A DNA stretch of 64,000 nt from Hominifimenecus microfluidus. GTDB taxonomy: Bacteria > Bacillota > Clostridia > Lachnospirales > Lachnospiraceae. Each line of letters starts with the position of its first letter. The first letter of the stretch is position 1. Positions 50,124-59,336 of the stretch are shown piece by piece. Made by a program: the position numbers and the translations under genes. The stretch is from the NCBI GenBank assembly GCA_020687485.1, contig JAJEQR010000015.1, forward strand, positions 1 through 64,000, written 5' to 3'. Below the pieces are notes generated by a model. The model was not told the origin of the DNA and did not search any database. It was given only the letters and a program-made list of their open reading frames with translations.

Positions 50124-52489
50124 TCCCCATCTCCATGCCTGCAGCAGCGAACCGCAAGCTGATTGTTGTCCCAGGTAAGGAAAATCGCTCCGCACTCCGC
50201 CGTGTTCCAGACAGGCACATCAGCCTCTGACAGACGCTTTAACGTATCTGGATGCGGGTGGCCGTAACGGTTGTTCTTCCCGCAGGATATCGTTGCAGCT
50301 TCCGGTTGCAGAGCCTGCAGCAGCGCTTCTGACGTGGAGGAAACACTGCCGTGATGCCCGGTCTTCAGCCAGCATACCGGCATACTAGCAAGAAGAGGGA
50401 GAAACTGTTCTTCCGCCGCCGAGGAGGCGTCCCCGGTCAGAAGTCCGGAGAAAGAGCCGTATTCCAGGCGCAGAACCAGCGACTGATCGTTGCTCTCCGC
50501 CTGGATCCCCGCCTCCGGATAGAGGCAGGTAAACACTGCCTGTCCGCACTGCAGGCGGTCACCAGTCTTCATCTGGCGGAAGGGGATGCCTGCGGCTTCC
50601 GACAGTTCCTTCAATGCCTGCATGCGGGACGACTCCGCGGCGGCCGCAGATGTCACAATCATTCCGGGCCGCCAGCCCTCTTCCCGGATCAGCTCCTCAA
50701 TGCCATTCACATGATCCTCATCCCCATGGCTGATAAATACAAGATCCGGAGCGGAAATTCCTTCATACTCCAGATACGGCTGAATCCGTCTGCTTCCCAC
50801 CTGACTGACGGATGTGCTTCCGCCGTCGCACAGGATCGATCCGCCCTCCGGCAGGCGAATCAGCGTGGAATCCCCCTGTCCCACATCCAGCACTGTGACA
50901 GTAAGCTGACCCGGCGGAACACGGTGCAGAAATAATACACCACACACAAAAAGTATCAGCAGTGCTGCCAGATTTCGCCCCGGCAAATTTCGCGGGCTGA
51001 CGCCTCTTTCCCTGCAATCCGGCCCGCTGTCCTTCCGTACTTTCTGCTTCTTCTCTATTTTCTCTAGTTCCCTCATCTTTTGTTTCTTCTGCTGTTCTCT
51101 GCGAACCATTATTACAATGGTGAATACAGTTATCGCAATCAGATAGAGGACCATCTGCCAGGTGTGCGGCTTTCCGGTCACAATCCGGCTGCCCGGAAGC
51201 GCCGAAACGACTTCGCAGAGTCTCCGGTACAGCGAAAGGATTCCCTCGCCGCCCAGAGCGCAGATGCCGCCCATCGCCGGAGATGCCAGGCCGACAATCG
51301 CAGCCATGAGTACGCATACCATAAGCGGAGCCATGAGCGGGATCACCGCCAGATTCAGGATCAGCCCGTAAGGAGAAATCACATGATAATTCCACGCCAG
51401 AACCGGCAGCGTCGCAAGCTGGATGCACAGTGAGAAACGCAGCGCCCGATCCGTGCGTACCGCCATCAGCTGAACTCTGCTCCTTTTCTTCCCCCGTTCT
51501 TCTTTCTTCTGTGTCTCCGAAGGCTTCTCTGTAAGAGGATACAGAATCCCGATTCCGGCAACCGCTGCAAAGGATAGCTGAAAGCCCGCCTGAAAGGCAA
51601 GAGAAGGCTGACCGGCCAGCAGCACAAGCCCTGCCAGGCCTAGCGCCGACAACATATCGTAAGTGCGCCCTGCAAAAGGAGCCAGCAGCATCACGCAGAA
51701 CATCAGGAATGCCCGCCGGGAGGAAGCGGAACCTCCGGTCAGCCAGACATACCATCCCAGAAAGGACGCGCATATAATCGAAGCGGCAGAACGCGGCAGA
51801 TGCAGCCGCCGCAGGATTTTCTGCAGTGTATTCCCGATCAAAGTAAGATGAAGTGCACTGATCGAGAGAATATGCGTAATACCTCCGACTTCATACAGAT
51901 CTTTTGTCTCCTGCTCCAGCCCGGAACGATCTCCGAGAATCAGTGCCCGGAAGACACCGGCTGTTTCTTCGCTGTGCGTAACCGCCACGATGCTGTCCTT
52001 CAGCTGATTGCGCAGCCGCCACGAAAAGGCTGCAGCACCGTTCGCTTCCTGCAGGCAGCTCCAGGCTGCCATATCCAGACGGTAATCCACCCCCATCTGC
52101 TGATAATACTTACGCTGGTCAAATTCTCCCGGATTTCCTGCGTCCGGAAAGGCACTAAGCTCTCCCTCCGCCCGAATCCACGTGCCAGGGCAGAGAGACG
52201 AAAAAGAGGGAGAAAACGTATTCGCTTTCTCCCTCAGAAGCAGGTTGCGGGTATCCAGGATCGTCTCATTCCAGAGAACCTGATTCTCTGTGAGCGTGAT
52301 CTGAATGCCGGAGGCGGACTCCGCCACCCGGCTGACGCGCCCGGTTACTGTCACCGGCAGCGTCTCCCTGCTTTCCATCACAAGATTCAGACCGGAAGCA
52401 GAAGTCATCTGCCATCCCAGTCCGGCCGCCACTATCTCTCCCAGAATCCATCCCCCGAGGATCCAGATCAGTGGTCTTTTAATTCTCAT
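50120..52489 (-). CDS. comEC: DNA internalization protein ComEC/Rec2
   Basis: 789 residues, full length. DUF4131-like N-terminal part with an OB-like segment (VTVTGRVSRVAES), the Competence membrane domain (ALILGDRSGL, SISALHLTLIG) and a C-terminal metallo-beta-lactamase domain with LDVGQGDSTLI, SHGDEDHVNG (HxDxDH), LTGDAS and GHHGSVSST. It forms the channel for incoming single-stranded DNA, and the MBL part is thought to degrade the other strand. No good Shine-Dalgarno was seen at the ATG (AGGAGAG is 18 nt away). It lies 89 bp after gerM. Confidence 0.94.
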   Translation of the reverse strand: MRIKRPLIWILGGWILGEIVAAGLGWQMTSASGLNLVMESRETLPVTVTGRVSRVAESASGIQITLTENQVLWNETILDTRNLLLREKANTFSPSFSSLCPGTWIRAEGELSAFPDAGNPGEFDQRKYYQQMGVDYRLDMAAWSCLQEANGAAAFSWRLRNQLKDSIVAVTHSEETAGVFRALILGDRSGLEQETKDLYEVGGITHILSISALHLTLIGNTLQKILRRLHLPRSAASIICASFLGWYVWLTGGSASSRRAFLMFCVMLLAPFAGRTYDMLSALGLAGLVLLAGQPSLAFQAGFQLSFAAVAGIGILYPLTEKPSETQKKEERGKKRSRVQLMAVRTDRALRFSLCIQLATLPVLAWNYHVISPYGLILNLAVIPLMAPLMVCVLMAAIVGLASPAMGGICALGGEGILSLYRRLCEVVSALPGSRIVTGKPHTWQMVLYLIAITVFTIVIMVRREQQKKQKMRELEKIEKKQKVRKDSGPDCRERGVSPRNLPGRNLAALLILFVCGVLFLHRVPPGQLTVTVLDVGQGDSTLIRLPEGGSILCDGGSTSVSQVGSRRIQPYLEYEGISAPDLVFISHGDEDHVNGIEELIREEGWRPGMIVTSAAAAESSRMQALKELSEAAGIPFRQMKTGDRLQCGQAVFTCLYPEAGIQAESNDQSLVLRLEYGSFSGLLTGDASSAAEEQFLPLLASMPVCWLKTGHHGSVSSTSEALLQALQPEAATISCGKNNRYGHPHPDTLKRLSEADVPVWNTAECGAIFLTWDNNQLAVRCCRHGDGD

Positions 52490-52578
52490 TTGATTTCTAT
52501 CGGATTTCTCTCCTGTTCTTTCTTATCTTTCTTAATAGTTCTCTGCTTTTCGTTCTTATAATGCTTTGCTTTCTGCAG

Positions 52579-53541
52579 TTATTGGCTTTCTTCCACGTAC
52601 TTCATATTCCGCGTGAACGGAATCGCGAACGACAGAATATCCCGCTGAAAGCCCGTCTCAGAGGAGCCGTTGATGCTGATCTGCACCTTATCCACGTTCG
52701 GAAGCTCCGTCAGAGAATTCACCACAGAATATACAGGAACATAATCATAGCTTCCCAGCACCTCCGTGATGAACTTACTGTCAAAATTCACATAGCAGAC
52801 GCCGTCGCGGACATTGATGCTGAGAAGCGACGCCGTGTTCGGAAGCGACGCCTTCGCTCCGCTGTCCTCCGGGCCGCGCAGAAGCTGTTCCACAACGATT
52901 CTCTCCATGGAGCTGCTGCTGCGGTATACAACCGTGCGCTCTACCTTCACCAGACCATCCATCGCCTCATTGGCGAAATAGAGTGCAATCACCGCCTCCC
53001 GGTAATCCTCCGGGTTATCCACTGCATTGTCTACGAAACTTGCGCTTCGCAGCACCCCCATCATATTGCCGGATTCATCCGTCAGAGCCTCCCCGTTCAT
53101 GGTAAATAAAATACCGTCCACATCCTTCAACTGTGTCAGCGTCCGTGTCACCGCCGCCAGGAAGAGCATCCGGTTCGGAGCCCTCATTGTGTCCCACGGT
53201 CCCTGCAGAGCGATACTCATGGTATTGCCGGAAAGCGAAATATCGGAGATCGTGATATCCGCCGCTACTGCCGGAATCGTATCCTCATAGCCGCCCTCCT
53301 GCATCTTCGCATAGAGTTCTCTGGCCAGCTCGACTGTCTGTTCATGCTGCGGCGTGTAGATCTTCGAGATCAGGCGACTGCAGGACGCATTGGAATAATA
53401 AATCACAATCTCTCCCTCGCCTGGAGTTACCGTCGCCTTATCCTTATGGCATCCGGCAAGAAACACCGCAGTTGCCAGTACAAGAAGCAGGCAGGCCGAA
53501 ATAAACCGCTTTCCGCGGCAATCAAAACTTACTCTCTTCAT
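52579..53541 (-). CDS. GerM-domain lipoprotein
   Basis: 320 residues. Lipobox FLAGC (Cys31). Two GerMN domains of about 110 residues follow (first with EIVIYYSNASCSRLISKIY, second with VIALYFANEAMDGLVKVERTVV; each has a LL/ELxxGP-like motif such as LLRGPEDSG). GerM is needed for spore assembly and germination in Bacillus, while in vegetative cells such domains act in the envelope. The Shine-Dalgarno (AAGGAG) overlaps the end of the histidine-kinase gene (3-nt gap), so it is in one operon with the two-component system. Confidence 0.88.
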   Translation of the reverse strand: MKRVSFDCRGKRFISACLLLVLATAVFLAGCHKDKATVTPGEGEIVIYYSNASCSRLISKIYTPQHEQTVELARELYAKMQEGGYEDTIPAVAADITISDISLSGNTMSIALQGPWDTMRAPNRMLFLAAVTRTLTQLKDVDGILFTMNGEALTDESGNMMGVLRSASFVDNAVDNPEDYREAVIALYFANEAMDGLVKVERTVVYRSSSSMERIVVEQLLRGPEDSGAKASLPNTASLLSINVRDGVCYVNFDSKFITEVLGSYDYVPVYSVVNSLTELPNVDKVQISINGSSETGFQRDILSFAIPFTRNMKYVEESQ

Positions 53542-53544
53542 CGC

Positions 53545-55020
53545 CTACTCCTTAATATAAATCATAGGAATGCGCACAACAAATGTTGTCCCTTCCTGCA
53601 GTTTGCTGTGTACTTTGATAGCTCCATGATGCAGCTGCACGATCGTCTTCGTAATGGAAAGCCCCAGACCAGTTCCGCCTGTCTCCCGGGAACGCGCCTT
53701 GTCCACACGGTAAAAGCGTTCGAAGATATGTTCTACCGCATCCTCCGGGATTCCGCAGCCGTTGTCCGTCACCTTGATATAGAAGAACTTGTGATCCGCA
53801 TTCAGGGAGACCTTGACCCACCCGGAATCCTGATTATACTTGATCGCGTTTTCCACCAGATTCGTCACTGCCAGGTTCAGCTTCACTTCGTCAATATCCG
53901 CTGTCACCGGCCGGAAGCTCTCGAAAAGAAGCTCAATGTTGCGCTTCTTCGCAATCGGCCGCAGGCGCTTGAGCAGCAGCTCCATCATCTCATTGATGCT
54001 TACCTGACTGATATTCAGCGTCTGCTCCTTATTCTCCAGGCGTACCATGGAGAGAAGATCGTCGATAATCTGGCTCTCCCGGTCGATCTCATTCGAGATA
54101 TCCTCCATAAATTCCCGGTAGAGTTCCACTGGAGCACCTTCCATTCCCATCAGGGAATCCGCAAGAACACGAATCGATGTAATCGGAGTCTTCAGCTCAT
54201 GCGATACGTTCGATACGAATTCCTGGCGGGAAGCGTCCAGCATCTGCATGCGTTTCAGTGTGCGGTTAAAGGCCTCGCTGATCCGCAAAGTCTCCGCATA
54301 GTTATGGACGTCCACTTCATCCTTCAATCCGCCCTCCGCCGCGCGGTCGATCTGCTGCACTAACTTCTTAAACGGACGCATCCAGTATACCACGATCACA
54401 AGAATCACAAGGACCGCGATGCAGGTAGCCGCCGACATCAGAATCATGTCTTTCTCTCTGGCCTGACGGAAGGGAGCCACCACCGACTGCAGATCTGCTG
54501 TCACCAGGAGAACCCCCTCGATCGCGTCCTGTACCACATTATTCGCTTCCACCGGGCTGACTGAAATCACAGACGCCTTGAAGTTCTTCTCATAAATCGG
54601 CTGCGCGAACGCGACAAATTGCCCTTCCGTATCGAAAGAGCTGCTGCTCTGCCCGTCCAGGCAACGAATCACATATTCCGAGATATTGTATTTTCCGGTA
54701 TCAACCGCATAAGTATCACGGACAATCCGGAAACTGCGGTCAATAACCTGAATCCGGCCACCCCACATATCCGCGGTCTGTTCGATCACAGCATTCACAG
54801 TAGGGTCGTCAGAATGTTCAAAGTACCCGGAACCAGAGAGTTGCCGTGTCAGCACAAGAGCCTGTCCCTGCATCTCCTGTGTAAAGGAGTCAATCTGAAG
54901 TTCCAGCGCCGTCTGCAGCGTCAGACAGTTCGTAACCGTCATGGCCAGCACGACAAGCATCAGGATCGTAATAAAGAGATGCAGGCGCAAACTGGGACGC
55001 CTGCTCTTGTTCTTCTCCAT
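53545..55020 (-). CDS. Sensor histidine kinase (PhoR/WalK-like)
   Basis: 491 residues from ATG 55020, which is 1 nt after the regulator's stop; a longer frame lies over the regulator. Membrane helix near 13-35, extracellular sensor to about 165, second helix (SAATCIAVLVILVIVVYW), HAMP, HisKA with SHELKTPITS (His near 270), HATPase with NLVENAIKYN, TDNGCGIP and GGTGLGLSI. The neighbours (GerM lipoprotein, competence genes) suggest an envelope or starvation signal, but the signal cannot be read. Confidence 0.93.
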   Translation of the reverse strand: MEKNKSRRPSLRLHLFITILMLVVLAMTVTNCLTLQTALELQIDSFTQEMQGQALVLTRQLSGSGYFEHSDDPTVNAVIEQTADMWGGRIQVIDRSFRIVRDTYAVDTGKYNISEYVIRCLDGQSSSSFDTEGQFVAFAQPIYEKNFKASVISVSPVEANNVVQDAIEGVLLVTADLQSVVAPFRQAREKDMILMSAATCIAVLVILVIVVYWMRPFKKLVQQIDRAAEGGLKDEVDVHNYAETLRISEAFNRTLKRMQMLDASRQEFVSNVSHELKTPITSIRVLADSLMGMEGAPVELYREFMEDISNEIDRESQIIDDLLSMVRLENKEQTLNISQVSINEMMELLLKRLRPIAKKRNIELLFESFRPVTADIDEVKLNLAVTNLVENAIKYNQDSGWVKVSLNADHKFFYIKVTDNGCGIPEDAVEHIFERFYRVDKARSRETGGTGLGLSITKTIVQLHHGAIKVHSKLQEGTTFVVRIPMIYIKE

Positions 55021-55021
55021 A

Positions 55022-55714
55022 TCAATTCTTGTAGAAATAACCCACACCCCACTTCGTATATACATAGTGGGGATCGCTGGGATTCGTCTCGATCTTCTCT
55101 CTCAGCCGGCGCACATGAACGTCCACGGTACGCACATCCCCCGGATACTCAAAGCCCCACACAAGGTTCAGCAGCTGCTCTCTGCTGTACACTTTGCCGG
55201 GATTCGTCAGGATCAGCTCCAGCAGATCAAATTCCTTCGCTGTCAGATTCACTTCCCGATCGCCCAGGAATACCCGCCGGCTCTCGGTATCCATCGTGAG
55301 ATCCCTGACATGAATTCTTGTATCCTTCTCTTCTTCCTTCCGGTGACTCCGGTTATTCCTGCGCAGGATTGCCTTGATGCGCGCCTTCAGCTCCAGAATG
55401 TTGAACGGCTTCGTGATATAATCATCCGCACCGTATTCCAGTCCCATAATCTTATCCATATCGTCACTTTTGGCCGTTAGCATGATAATCGGCACATCCG
55501 AGAACTCCCGAATCTGCTGACACACCTCCAGACCGTCCACCTTCGGAAGCATCAGATCCAGCAGGACGATATCATACTCCTGCTTATGTACCTTTTCCAG
55601 GGCTTCCTCTCCGTCATAGGCACAATCAACTTCCATACTGTCCTGTTCGAGGCTGAAGCGGATTCCCTTTACGATAAGCTTCTCGTCATCCACTACTAAA
55701 ACCTTGTTCGCCAT
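55022..55714 (-). CDS. OmpR/PhoB-family response regulator
   Basis: 230 residues. Receiver domain with Asp9/Asp10, phospho-acceptor Asp53 (LLDLMLPKVDG), Thr80 and Lys102. The C-terminal winged helix has LTAKEFDLLELILTNPGKVYS and RTVDVHVRRLREKIE. GGGG lies before the ATG. The 5' end overlaps comEA by 29 nt and the kinase follows after 1 nt. Confidence 0.95.
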   Translation of the reverse strand: MANKVLVVDDEKLIVKGIRFSLEQDSMEVDCAYDGEEALEKVHKQEYDIVLLDLMLPKVDGLEVCQQIREFSDVPIIMLTAKSDDMDKIMGLEYGADDYITKPFNILELKARIKAILRRNNRSHRKEEEKDTRIHVRDLTMDTESRRVFLGDREVNLTAKEFDLLELILTNPGKVYSREQLLNLVWGFEYPGDVRTVDVHVRRLREKIETNPSDPHYVYTKWGVGYFYKN

Positions 55715-56327
55715 TTTCTATCCCCACTTTTATATTTTCCCGAAGCTTTTCAAAGGAATGCTCCTTAATCCCGGGAACCTGCATAATCTCTTCGATATCT
55801 TCAAAGCCGCCATGCTGCTCCCGGTATTCCAAGATGGCGTCCGCCCTGGACGCCCCAATGCCCGGAAGCGTCATCAGCTCGTCTTTTCCTGCCGTGTTGA
55901 TATTCACACGGCTGTCAGAAACAACTTCCGACATGGCCTGCCCGGTCGCGGCTTCCTCCTGTGTCAGCACCCGAATCTGTTCTCCGTCACTGACAGGAAG
56001 CGCCAGATTCAGCGCGCTGCGATCCGCGTCCTCTGCGAAACCTCCAGCTGCCTCGACCGCGTCCACGCAGCGGCTGCCTGCCGGGAGTTCATAGACTCCC
56101 TCCTGCACGACTGCACCGCAGACATGGACCCATAGTGTATCCCTTTCTGGAAGCGCCTGCGCCTCCGGAATTTCCGAGCTCTCTTCTGCAGTCACAGCTT
56201 CCACGGTATCAGTCGCGTCAATCAGGACAACGTCGCCCCTCTGACTGCAGCCGCAGAATACAACAGCTGCCGTCAGAATGATGCCTGCAGCCAGTCGGAA
56301 CCTGTACGTTCTGTTACTGTTCTTCAT
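55686..56327 (-). CDS. comEA: ComEA-family helix-hairpin-helix competence protein
   Basis: 213 residues from ATG 56327 (AAGGGG 8 nt upstream; a longer frame reaches 56372). An N-terminal hydrophobic segment ends in FCGC, so it may be an anchor or a poor lipobox. Then a SLBB domain (LWVHVCGAVVQEGVYELPAGSR split over about 80-105) and a C-terminal helix-hairpin-helix pair (VNINTAGKDELMTLPGIGASRA). It binds incoming double-stranded DNA and passes it to ComEC. Overlaps the response regulator. Confidence 0.92.
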   Translation of the reverse strand: MKNSNRTYRFRLAAGIILTAAVVFCGCSQRGDVVLIDATDTVEAVTAEESSEIPEAQALPERDTLWVHVCGAVVQEGVYELPAGSRCVDAVEAAGGFAEDADRSALNLALPVSDGEQIRVLTQEEAATGQAMSEVVSDSRVNINTAGKDELMTLPGIGASRADAILEYREQHGGFEDIEEIMQVPGIKEHSFEKLRENIKVGIENGEQGFSSG

Positions 56328-56403
56328 ATTTTCTTCCCCTTCCCGGGAAAGAACTTCTTCTGTCCTCTTCATTCTACCGAATATCCACGGGGATTACAAG
56401 ACT

Positions 56404-56832
56404 TTACTTCTGAAAAATTATGATTCCGGCCACGGAAAGGAGAAGGCCGAACAGACGCCGCCATTCAAACGGAACCTTCTCGGCTCCGAACAGACCGAAT
56501 ACCTCAATCAGATAAGCGGTTGCCAGCTGAGCCGTCACAATCAGCAGCACAGCCTTCGCCGGTCCCAGATCTTTCATGCCCTGAATCACCGTGTATGTGA
56601 TTGCCGCACCGAAGAGCCCGCCGAGAAGCAGGTAGCGGGGGCGAACCTGCCACAGCGCAGATATCTCTTCACGCCCGGTGAAAAACCAGGCGGCCATACA
56701 TGCCAGAAAGGCCGTAAATTGTACCCACCCGGCGGATACCCACACACTGCTTTTTTCTGTTACGGCTGTATTAAATACCCCCTGAATGCTCATAAGAGCG
56801 CCTGAAAGCATGGAAATAAGAATCCCGAACAT
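56404..56832 (-). CDS. YdcZ/EIIC-like DMT-superfamily transporter
   Basis: 142 residues with four to five helices, the size of the DUF606/YdcZ half-transporters: FGILISMLSGALMSIQGVFNTAV, WVQFTAFLACMAAWFFTG, LLGGLFGAAITYTVIQGM and LLLSVAGIIIFQK. AAGGAGC lies before the ATG. Substrate unknown. It is separated from comEA by 76 bp. Confidence 0.85.
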   Translation of the reverse strand: MFGILISMLSGALMSIQGVFNTAVTEKSSVWVSAGWVQFTAFLACMAAWFFTGREEISALWQVRPRYLLLGGLFGAAITYTVIQGMKDLGPAKAVLLIVTAQLATAYLIEVFGLFGAEKVPFEWRRLFGLLLSVAGIIIFQK

Positions 56833-56892
56833 AACGCTGCTCCTTCCTTTCCCTTTCAGTGTGTGCGTTTCTGTTCCGTATTATTCCTCATT

Positions 56893-58713
56893 CTAATGCT
56901 TTCGGATAAAATTCACATATTCCGTAATCAGATCACTGGTATCACTGTCGAAGATGCACTGCCTGGCCAGAGGTACGCGATCAGTGATGATATTGTCCAC
57001 GTTCCGGTCGATCATTTTGTTGATGCTGTTCTTCGTGTTCACTGTCCAGGCGTAGATCTCCTTGCCGGCATTATGCACACGGGAGACCAGTGAGGCCGTC
57101 ACATTCGAGGATTCCACGCTGAACGCATCAGCCGCCGTGAAAAAATTCATATTTCCATAGGCGAGGCTCATCACATACACCGTCTTAATATCTTCATCAT
57201 ATTCTTTTAATCTCTCCAGCACGGAATAGTTCTGTGAGGTTACCACACAGTAATCTTCAAAGTTTTTCTCGCGAATCAGATCGACCACTGACTGCTCAAA
57301 ATCTGTCTCATGCCCAGTCGGTTTGATTTCGATGTTCAGCCGCACGTTATTCTCCTTCGCGAAATCGATGACTTCCGAAAGCAGAGGGATGCGCTCACCT
57401 GCGAATTCACTGCCAAAGAAGCTCCCAACGTCCGCCTGCGACAGTTCCTCCCAGGTCATCTCCCAGGTATTGCGGTTGATGCCTGCCGTCCGCTTCAGGT
57501 TCGTATCGTGCATCACGAAGATTTCCCCGTCTGCGCTCTGCTGGATATCTAGCTCAATCCAGTCGGCATCCTGATCCAACGCGCCCTGAAAAGCCGCCAT
57601 CGTATTCTCCGGATATATTGCGGATGCTCCCCGGTGCGCTGTGACTTCGGTTGCGTGCAAATACTCGACCTGCAGCTTCAGCTTCCCAGTATTAAAGCCG
57701 TATACCATAAAGGAAGCTCCCATCAGAGACAGCAGCGCCACCGCCAGCTGCGCAATCAGGAGTCTGCGCTTCATCCGGCGGCTTCGCTCATATTCCGGCG
57801 CCGTCGTGTGGATAATTTTCTCTCCGCACTCCATCTTCCTGCGGAAATAGTGAATACTGATGCAGGCGTAGCTGAAAGGAGTTCCAAGTGCCACGACAAG
57901 AAGCTGAGCGAACAGAAGGAACAGCCATAATGCAGAAGCCGATACAATCTTAATGAAGGACAGACCGCTGAGTGCCGTACTGATACTGTACACTGCCTTC
58001 AAACCCAGAGAAACAAAAAGAAAATAGATCAGATAATAAAACACCTGTATCACAATCAGGAAAGCAAAATCTACCGCCCGATGCATTTTTCCGAGTACGA
58101 CGCTTTTCTTTACCGCTTCGCGGAAGCTGCATTTTTCCAGTGTAAAGTAGGGGAAGACATACAGCCAGCGCAGAAGGAAGAAAAGACATACCAGCGCCAG
58201 CGCGGTAAAAGCAATCAGAATCCATGGATGGGAATGAACATACTCCAGGATAAACTCCGGGATGGAAAATGTCGTAACAAAACCGGAGGCCGCACCGATA
58301 TTCAGGAACGGAATAATGAACAGCAGCATCAGAATCAGACGGACATTTCCGCTGCGGAACATTCTTGCCGCATTCATCACAGAAAATTTGATGGTCTGCA
58401 GAAGAGTTACCTTTTTCTTCTGCCCGGACTGATCCAGGATGAAAAGCACAGCGCTGATATCCAGCATGGAATATGCCGCCAGCAGAAACAGCCACAATAG
58501 CACCAGGATAATCGTAAACGGAGAAGACGCAAATTCGAAGACATTGTCAATGGTAATATAACCATATCCGTTCAGCCGCATGATCCCGTAGAATAACTGT
58601 CCGAACAGCGGAATCGATATAGTAAAGGATACCAGCTTGTACAGGAGCTCGAATCCCAGCAGGATCTTCCAGTTCTTCTGCAGCATTCTCATCAGGTGGC
58701 CAAAAGTTCTCAT
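56893..58713 (-). CDS. Membrane-anchored glycerophosphodiester phosphodiesterase
   Basis: 606 residues. The first 345 form a membrane domain of about eight helices (GPDPase_memb type, VSFTISIPLFGQLFYG; FLLRWLYVFPYFTLE). The C-terminal GDPD barrel has VTAHRGASAIYPENTMAAF, WIELDIQQSADGEIFVMHDTNL and LNIEIKP. Likely outward-facing catalysis on glycerophosphodiesters from lipid or teichoic-acid turnover. GGAG lies 10 nt before the ATG. The second GDPD in the window, complementary to the soluble one at 49.4 kb. Confidence 0.92.
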   Translation of the reverse strand: MRTFGHLMRMLQKNWKILLGFELLYKLVSFTISIPLFGQLFYGIMRLNGYGYITIDNVFEFASSPFTIILVLLWLFLLAAYSMLDISAVLFILDQSGQKKKVTLLQTIKFSVMNAARMFRSGNVRLILMLLFIIPFLNIGAASGFVTTFSIPEFILEYVHSHPWILIAFTALALVCLFFLLRWLYVFPYFTLEKCSFREAVKKSVVLGKMHRAVDFAFLIVIQVFYYLIYFLFVSLGLKAVYSISTALSGLSFIKIVSASALWLFLLFAQLLVVALGTPFSYACISIHYFRRKMECGEKIIHTTAPEYERSRRMKRRLLIAQLAVALLSLMGASFMVYGFNTGKLKLQVEYLHATEVTAHRGASAIYPENTMAAFQGALDQDADWIELDIQQSADGEIFVMHDTNLKRTAGINRNTWEMTWEELSQADVGSFFGSEFAGERIPLLSEVIDFAKENNVRLNIEIKPTGHETDFEQSVVDLIREKNFEDYCVVTSQNYSVLERLKEYDEDIKTVYVMSLAYGNMNFFTAADAFSVESSNVTASLVSRVHNAGKEIYAWTVNTKNSINKMIDRNVDNIITDRVPLARQCIFDSDTSDLITEYVNFIRKH

Positions 58714-58780
58714 AGGTGTGCTTCTCCATTCTGCGTCTTTTGCGTATTTTTACTTCTCCGTTCCGGTTCCCGTGCCTATA

Positions 58781-59269
58781 TCAATACTTCCTGCTGTTAT
58801 TTGCCCTATTCTCCGGCTCTCCAATCACGCGAACCGTATCCCCGGCTTTCAGGAATCCGGGCTTTACGACTTTCACGAAGATGCCTTCTCTCGGCATGAC
58901 ACAGTCTCCGGCCTTCTGGCGAATCACGCAGTCATTATGGCACTGCTTGCCGATCTGTGTCACTTCCGCCTCCGCAGTCTCGCCGAGCGCAAGTCTCGTC
59001 CCTACGGGAAGCCGGTACACGGTGATGCCGTCCACCAGGACATTTTCCGCGAACGCACCTGGCTCCAGCTTATAATCCGGAAGTTTCTCCTGCAGTGTTC
59101 TGACACTGTCGCAGCTCAGCACCGATACCTGACGATGCCAGTTACCGGCATGGGCGTCTCCCACGATGCCCCAGTCCACTTTCAATTCCACTTCCTCTAC
59201 CGGGTGCTTCTGCTCGCCTTTTCTTTCACTGATACAGACTGCGGTTACTACTGCTTCTTTGAAATTCAT
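58781..59269 (-). CDS. MOSC-domain protein
   Basis: 162 residues from ATG 59269 (AAGGAGG 8 nt upstream; the longer frame to 59314 has no such site). MOSC fold with GIVGDAHAGNWHRQVSVLS, EPGAFAENVLVDG, and the conserved Cys in IGKQCHNDC. MOSC domains handle sulfur bound to a Cys and bind molybdenum cofactor. No molybdenum enzyme is adjacent here. It directly follows argD. Confidence 0.88.
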   Translation of the reverse strand: MNFKEAVVTAVCISERKGEQKHPVEEVELKVDWGIVGDAHAGNWHRQVSVLSCDSVRTLQEKLPDYKLEPGAFAENVLVDGITVYRLPVGTRLALGETAEAEVTQIGKQCHNDCVIRQKAGDCVMPREGIFVKVVKPGFLKAGDTVRVIGEPENRANNSRKY

Positions 59270-59301
59270 TCTAAAATCCTCCTTTTCCATAAATAAGAAT
59301 T

Positions 59302-59333
59302 CAGAGCCTGACAATCGCCAGACTCTGATTTTT
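59302..59333. terminator. Hairpin after argD
   Basis: CAGAGCCTG (59302-59310) pairs with CAGACTCTG (59319-59327), one mismatch. ATTTTTTC follows on the plus side and a broken T tract on the minus side. Confidence 0.6.
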
Positions 59334-59336
59334 TCT

